Below are positions 60,324 to 64,000 of a stretch of DNA of 64,000 nt, piece after piece. Position 1 is the stretch's first letter, and every line of letters starts with the position of its first letter. The notes under the pieces are model-generated. The model did no database searches and was not told the DNA's origin. It worked only from the letters and a program-made list of their open reading frames with translations. Source of the stretch: JAPSGM01 sp963777045 (GTDB taxonomy: Bacteria; Chloroflexota; Limnocylindria; QHBO01); NCBI GenBank assembly GCA_963777045.1, contig CAVZPD010000009.1, forward strand, positions 375,575 through 439,574. Reading direction: 5' to 3'. The translations under genes and the position numbers were made by a program.

Positions 60324-61346
60324 GGGTACACCGCCAGCCCGTCCAGGCCGGCCGTCTCCGGCAGGCCCAGCGCCACGTTCATGTTCTGGATCGCCTGGCC
60401 CGCGGCCCCCTTGCCCATGTTGTCGATGGCGGCCAGCACCACTGCCCGGCGTCCGCCCACCGGTGCGCCATGCAGGAAGGCATGGTTGGTGCCCCAGGCC
60501 AGCTTCGTGGAGGGCGGCGCGTCGACGACGTGGACAAACGGCTCGCCCTTGTACGCCTCGCGCAGCAGCGCCTGTACCTGGTCGGGCGCGACCTCGGGCG
60601 ACAGCTCGACGTGGCAGGTCGCGAGCAGCCCGCGCACCTGCGGCACCAGGTGCGGCACGAACGAGACCGATGGCTCCGCCGTCCCGGCGTCGCGCAGTCC
60701 CTGCTCGATCTCCGGCAGGTGCCGATGGCCGCCGCAGGCCGTAGGCCTTCGTCCCGCCGTCGAGCTCGGTGAAGAGGTAGTCGGTGCCGACCCCGCGACC
60801 CGCGCCGCTCACGCCGGACTTCGCGTCCACCGTGACGTGCCCGCCGATTGCCTCTGCTGCAGCCAGCGGCGCCAGCGCCAGCAGCGCGGCGGTCGGGTAG
60901 CAGCCCGGATTCGAGATCAGCGCGGCCCCCGGGAGGTGGTTGCGGACGCGCTCGGTGAGGCCGTAGACGGTCTGCGCGAGCGCACCGGGCTCCGGATGCT
61001 CGAAGCCGTACCAGGTGGGGTACTGCGCCGGGTCGCGCAGGCGCAGGTCGGAGCCGATGTCGATCACCGTCGTCTCCTGTGCCGCGAGGCGCACCGCCAG
61101 GCTCGCCGACTGCCCGCCGGGGAGCGCCAGGAAGGCCACATCCACGCCGGGTTCAGGCTCGCCGCCGGTAACGCTGAGACCCAGCGGCGTCAGGCTGGGG
61201 AAGGTGGCTGCCAGCGGCTCGTCCTCGCGGTCGCGAGCGTGAAGCGAGGCGATCTCGACGTTCGGATGCGCCGCCAGCAGCCGGATGAGCTCGCCACCCG
61301 CATAGCCCGTCGCGCCGACCACGGAGACGCTCACGTGGCGCGTCAT
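60320..61346 (-). CDS. argC: N-acetyl-gamma-glutamyl-phosphate reductase ArgC (one frameshift)
   Basis: NADPH-dependent reductase. VSVVGATGYAGGELIRLLAA, active-site Cys in LISNPGCYPTAALLALAPLA, KSGVSGAGRGVGTDYLFTEL; after a shift near 60725, RHRHLPEIEQGLRDAGTAE, VSFVPHLVPQVRGLLATCHV and IDNMGKGAAGQAIQNMNVAL. ATGA overlap with argH. About 342 residues. Confidence 0.92.
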
Positions 61347-62746
61347 GCCGGTGCTTCCATTTCCAGGCGCTCCGCGGCTGACTCGACCGCTGCCTGCACG
61401 CGGGTGGGGGCGGTGCCGCCGATCACGTCGGCCCCGGCTAGGGCTTCCTCCAGGGTCGGCATGATCGAAGGGCGGTCCGCCAGCTCCGGAAGCGCGGTCG
61501 CAAGCTCATCGGCCGGCAGCTCAGAGAGGTCCAGGCCCCGCTCGTCCGCGGTTGCCACGAGGTCGCCGACCCGCCCATGCGCTGCCCGGAACGGCACGCC
61601 GGCGGCCACCAGGCGTTCGGCCAGCGCGGTCGCCAGGGCGTGACCGCGACCCGCCTCCGCTCGCATGCGCTCGCGGTCGAAGGTCACGCCGGCGAAGAGC
61701 GCATCGGTCACCTCCAGGCAGAGGTCGAGCGAGGCGACCGCCTCCAGCATCGGCCTGCGCGTCTCCTGGAAGTCGCGGTGGTAGGCGAGCGGAAGCCCGC
61801 GCGTCACTCCGAGTACGGTCATCAGCGCGCCGTCTACGCTCGTCGCCCTGGCTCGCACCAGTTCGGCCGAGTCCGGGTTTCGCTTGTTGGGCAGCATCGA
61901 GCTGCCGGACGAGAAGTCGTCGGGCAGGCGGGCGAAGCCGACGTAGGGCGTGCTCCACAGCACGAGTTCAGCGGCCATGCGCGAGAGGTGTCCGGCAGCG
62001 ATCGCGCAGGCCGAGAGGAGCTCCGCCGCGTAGTCCCGATCCGAGACGGCGTCGAGCGAATTGGCAGTGGGTGCGACGAACCCGAGCTGCTGCGCCACCG
62101 CCTCTCGGTCCAGCGGCAGGCCGCTCCCAACCGCAGCTCCCGAACCGGCGGGGGACCGGTCGGAACGTGCCGCGCAGTCCGCCAGCCGCGACCGGTCGCG
62201 CTCCAGCATCTCCACGTACGCGAGCAGGTGATGGGCAAGCAGCACAGGCTGCGCCGGTTGTGTATGAGTATGCGCCGGTAGGATGGTGTCGAGCTCCTGC
62301 GCCGCGCGACGCACCAGGGTGCGCTCGAGGGCTGTCAGCCGGGCGTCGAGGCGCGCAACCGCGTCCTTGAGCCAGAGGCGCTCGTCGGTGACGACCTCCT
62401 CGTTCCGGCTGCGGCCTGCCTGCAGCTGGCCCGCAAGCTCCGGCCCCACAGCGTCGCGGACGGCCGCCTCCACGTTCATGTGGACGTCCTCGTTCCCGGC
62501 GTCCCAGACGAACGCTCGAGCCTCGATTGCCTCGCCAACCGCCTGCAACGCGGTCGCCAGGCGCTGATGGCCGCCGGCGTCGATCAGGCCGATGCGTGCA
62601 AGCTCACCGATGTGGACCTTCGACGCCCTGATGTCGTACGGAGCGAGGGGCTGGTCCACCTCGAGCGTCGCGGAAAGGCGCAGCGCGAGCTCGCCGGGGG
62701 TGCCGGCGCGGGCGCCAGAGATGACAGGGTTCGGCATGTTCGCCAT
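61343..62746 (-). CDS. argH: Argininosuccinate lyase ArgH
   Basis: 467 residues, intact. NEDVHMNVEAAVRDAVGPEL, GRSRNEEVVTDERLWLKD, PAHTHTQPAQPVLLAHHLLA and the signature SSGSSMLPNKRNPDSAELVR. First gene of the arginine operon, six codons in-frame start options; ATG 62746 lies ten bases from the -10. Confidence 0.94.
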   Translation of the reverse strand: MANMPNPVISGARAGTPGELALRLSATLEVDQPLAPYDIRASKVHIGELARIGLIDAGGHQRLATALQAVGEAIEARAFVWDAGNEDVHMNVEAAVRDAVGPELAGQLQAGRSRNEEVVTDERLWLKDAVARLDARLTALERTLVRRAAQELDTILPAHTHTQPAQPVLLAHHLLAYVEMLERDRSRLADCAARSDRSPAGSGAAVGSGLPLDREAVAQQLGFVAPTANSLDAVSDRDYAAELLSACAIAAGHLSRMAAELVLWSTPYVGFARLPDDFSSGSSMLPNKRNPDSAELVRARATSVDGALMTVLGVTRGLPLAYHRDFQETRRPMLEAVASLDLCLEVTDALFAGVTFDRERMRAEAGRGHALATALAERLVAAGVPFRAAHGRVGDLVATADERGLDLSELPADELATALPELADRPSIMPTLEEALAGADVIGGTAPTRVQAAVESAAERLEMEAPA

Positions 62747-62755
62747 GGGTGCATA

Positions 62756-62785
62756 AAACTAGCATAGCGCTGAGTGCTCATGCAA
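62756..62785 (-). promoter_or_regulatory. arg operon promoter with possible ArgR half-sites
   Basis: Minus strand TTGCAT (62785-62780), 18-base spacer, TAGTTT (62761-62756). TGCAT, TATGC and TATGCA motifs recur through this stretch (TTGCATGAGC, CTATGCTAG, TTATGCACC), resembling the TGCAT-type half-sites of ARG boxes. Repression by the operon's own ArgR is expected. Confidence 0.55.
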
Positions 62786-62817
62786 GGCGAGGCAAGCGGA
62801 CCGACGTTGTCGGCAAT

Positions 62818-62898
62818 CCGCGCACCCGTCAGCCCTCCGTCGTACGGCACGTGCAGCACGTGCGGCGTGTGCCATACGAACAACAGCTGACGGCGCGG
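62818..62898. repeat. Two-stem hairpin repeat element, copy 3
   Basis: Outer stem CCGTCAGC (62826-62833) with GCTGACGG (62886-62893), extended by CCGCG/CGCGG; inner stem TCGTACGGCAC (62840-62850) with GTGCCATACGA (62869-62879), one mismatch in eleven; apical GTGCAGCACGTGCGGCGT. It sits between the racemase-family gene stop (62919) and the arg promoter. Confidence 0.75.
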
Positions 62899-62918
62899 AC
62901 GGTGTCCGTCGCCCTGCC

Positions 62919-63986
62919 TCAGTCCTCGACCAGCCCCCACAGGTCGCCGACCGTGTAGCCGTCCTGGAAGGGGTCGTCCGGGTCCACGACGAGATCGAAG
63001 CGCCCGGTGATCCAAGCCGATCCCGTAAGCTGCGGCACCACCGCCCGCACGCCGCCCACCGAGGTCTCGCGCAGCAGGCGGCCGGTCCAGGTGGTGCCCA
63101 GGATGCCCTCGTGCACGAAGTCGGCGCCGATGGCCAGCTCACCACGCGCGTGCATCACCGCCATGCGCGCACAGGTGCCGGTGCCGCAGGGGGATCGGTC
63201 CAGCACCCCGGTGAACGAGGACGGCCGCGACCAGTCGAGCTCGCCGGAGGAGACGACGACGGTGTTCTTCGCATCCGCGCCCGGGACCGACGGTGGCCCG
63301 GTCCACTCCATGATGCTGATCCCCGCCAGCTCGGGCGTCTCGGGGTGGGCCACCGGGATCTGCTCCCGCGCGGCGGCCTTCACCATCTCGCCCACGCGGA
63401 CGAGGTCGCGTCCCTCGTCGGGCGTGAGGCGGAAGCCAAGCGCGGAGGCATCGGTCAGCGCATAGAACATGCCGCCCCAGGCCACGTCCACCGAGACGGT
63501 GCCGACCTCCGGCACCTCCACGGGCCGGTCCAGGTGGAGCGCGAAGGCGGGCACGTTCTCGAAGGTGATGGCGCGCGCGACACCGTCAACCACATCGGCC
63601 CGGATGCGGATGAGGCCGGCGGGCGCCTCCAGCACGAGCTCGGTTATCGGCTCAGAGACGGGCACCAGGCCTTCGGCGATCAGCACGGTCGCGGTGCAGA
63701 TGGTGTTCGAGCCGGACATGGCCGGGTACTCGGCCTGCTCCATGATCACGTAGCCGGCATCGGCCTCCGGAAGGGTGGGCGGCAGGACCAGGTTGGCGCA
63801 GACGGCGGGGTAGCCGCGCGGCTCGCGCAGGAGGAGGCGGCGCAACCGGTCGCCCGAATGCCAAAGGTGGTCCCGCTTCTCGAGCATGGTCGCGCCCGGC
63901 ACGTCGTGCACGCCGCCGATGACCACCCGCCCCGGCTCGCCGCCTGCGTGGGCATCCACCACCCGGACCACCCGATCCATCCGCAT
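62919..63986 (-). CDS. Proline racemase / hydroxyproline epimerase family protein
   Basis: 355 residues, intact. VVDAHAGGEPGRVVIGG opens the family fold. The first catalytic position, usually Cys in MCGH, is Ser here (EYPAMSGSNTICTATVL); the second, in GVLDRSPCGTGTCARMAVMH, keeps Cys. In this superfamily Cys-Cys pairs are racemases or epimerases and Cys-Thr a trans-3-hydroxyproline dehydratase; Ser-Cys forms have been linked to hydroxyproline epimerase or dehydratase activity, so exact chemistry is open. Start may be ATG 63986 or 63980. Not obviously linked to the arginine operon. Confidence 0.82.
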   Translation of the reverse strand: MRMDRVVRVVDAHAGGEPGRVVIGGVHDVPGATMLEKRDHLWHSGDRLRRLLLREPRGYPAVCANLVLPPTLPEADAGYVIMEQAEYPAMSGSNTICTATVLIAEGLVPVSEPITELVLEAPAGLIRIRADVVDGVARAITFENVPAFALHLDRPVEVPEVGTVSVDVAWGGMFYALTDASALGFRLTPDEGRDLVRVGEMVKAAAREQIPVAHPETPELAGISIMEWTGPPSVPGADAKNTVVVSSGELDWSRPSSFTGVLDRSPCGTGTCARMAVMHARGELAIGADFVHEGILGTTWTGRLLRETSVGGVRAVVPQLTGSAWITGRFDLVVDPDDPFQDGYTVGDLWGLVED

Positions 63987-64000
63987 GGACCGATGGTGCC

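Overview
This is a roughly 70% GC chromosomal segment from a free-living bacterium, almost entirely amino-acid biosynthesis genes in long, tightly overlapping operons (ATGA/GTGA junctions). The gene set fits a high-GC Chloroflexota (Limnocylindria-like) better than an actinobacterium: Thermotoga-type DAHP synthase, an AroK-AroB fusion, a TrpR-family YerC gene heading a his operon, a tryptophan T-box and an ISNCY-type transposase. That assignment is inference; there is no rRNA or marker gene to prove it.

Layout. 1-1252: end of an unknown gene and a sulfide:quinone-oxidoreductase-like flavoprotein. 8421-1492 (minus): yerC-hisG-D-C-B-H-A-F-IE. 15068-8521 (minus): trpE-G-D-C-(F-B fusion)-A behind a T-box with a UGG specifier. 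15441-16315: a short-chain dehydrogenase and a small membrane protein. 16571-23413 (plus): a shikimate/chorismate supraoperon (aroF with chorismate mutase, aroA, aroC, aroE, aroKB, aroQ) behind a Tyr-Trp-Phe-Tyr leader peptide and attenuator. 23482-31519: metallo-hydrolase, leuCD, a vapBC module, a small regulator locus and two exporters. 31578-36408: ilvD, an ECF sigma/anti-sigma pair and an ilv leader. 36525-46659 (plus): ilvB-N-C, leuA, leuB, cimA, ilvE, a stand-alone LeuA regulatory domain and pheA behind a classical branched-chain attenuator. 46713-49278: small membrane protein, immunity-like protein, three lipoproteins. 51802-49514 (minus): metY-metX behind a leader whose short ORF has clustered Met codons. 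52104-53502: an intact insertion sequence with target duplication. 62746-53923 (minus): argH-C-J-B-R-G-(A-D fusion)-F. 63986-62919: a proline racemase family gene.

Together these give near-complete routes to His, Trp, chorismate/Phe, Ile/Val/Leu (Ile via citramalate), Met sulfhydrylation and Arg. Control appears to sit mostly in RNA leaders (T-box; aromatic, branched-chain and probable methionine leader peptides) plus ArgR and a YerC-type regulator.

Many genes, above all those at 1.5-23.4 kb, are broken by single-base indels that leave intact protein on both sides in another frame. Because essential genes are hit again and again, mostly in short C or G runs, I treat these as probable sequencing or assembly errors and annotate each gene across its frames. 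Coordinates at such joints are approximate.

Beyond the genes, the most interesting signals are a three-copy intergenic two-stem hairpin family with compensatory changes, the leader-peptide attenuators (the Met one especially), a strongly over-represented word (core CATCGGT/ACCGATG), and junctions with no stop codon in any frame that point to TrpF-TrpB, AroK-AroB, DAHPS-CM and acetyltransferase-ArgD fusions.
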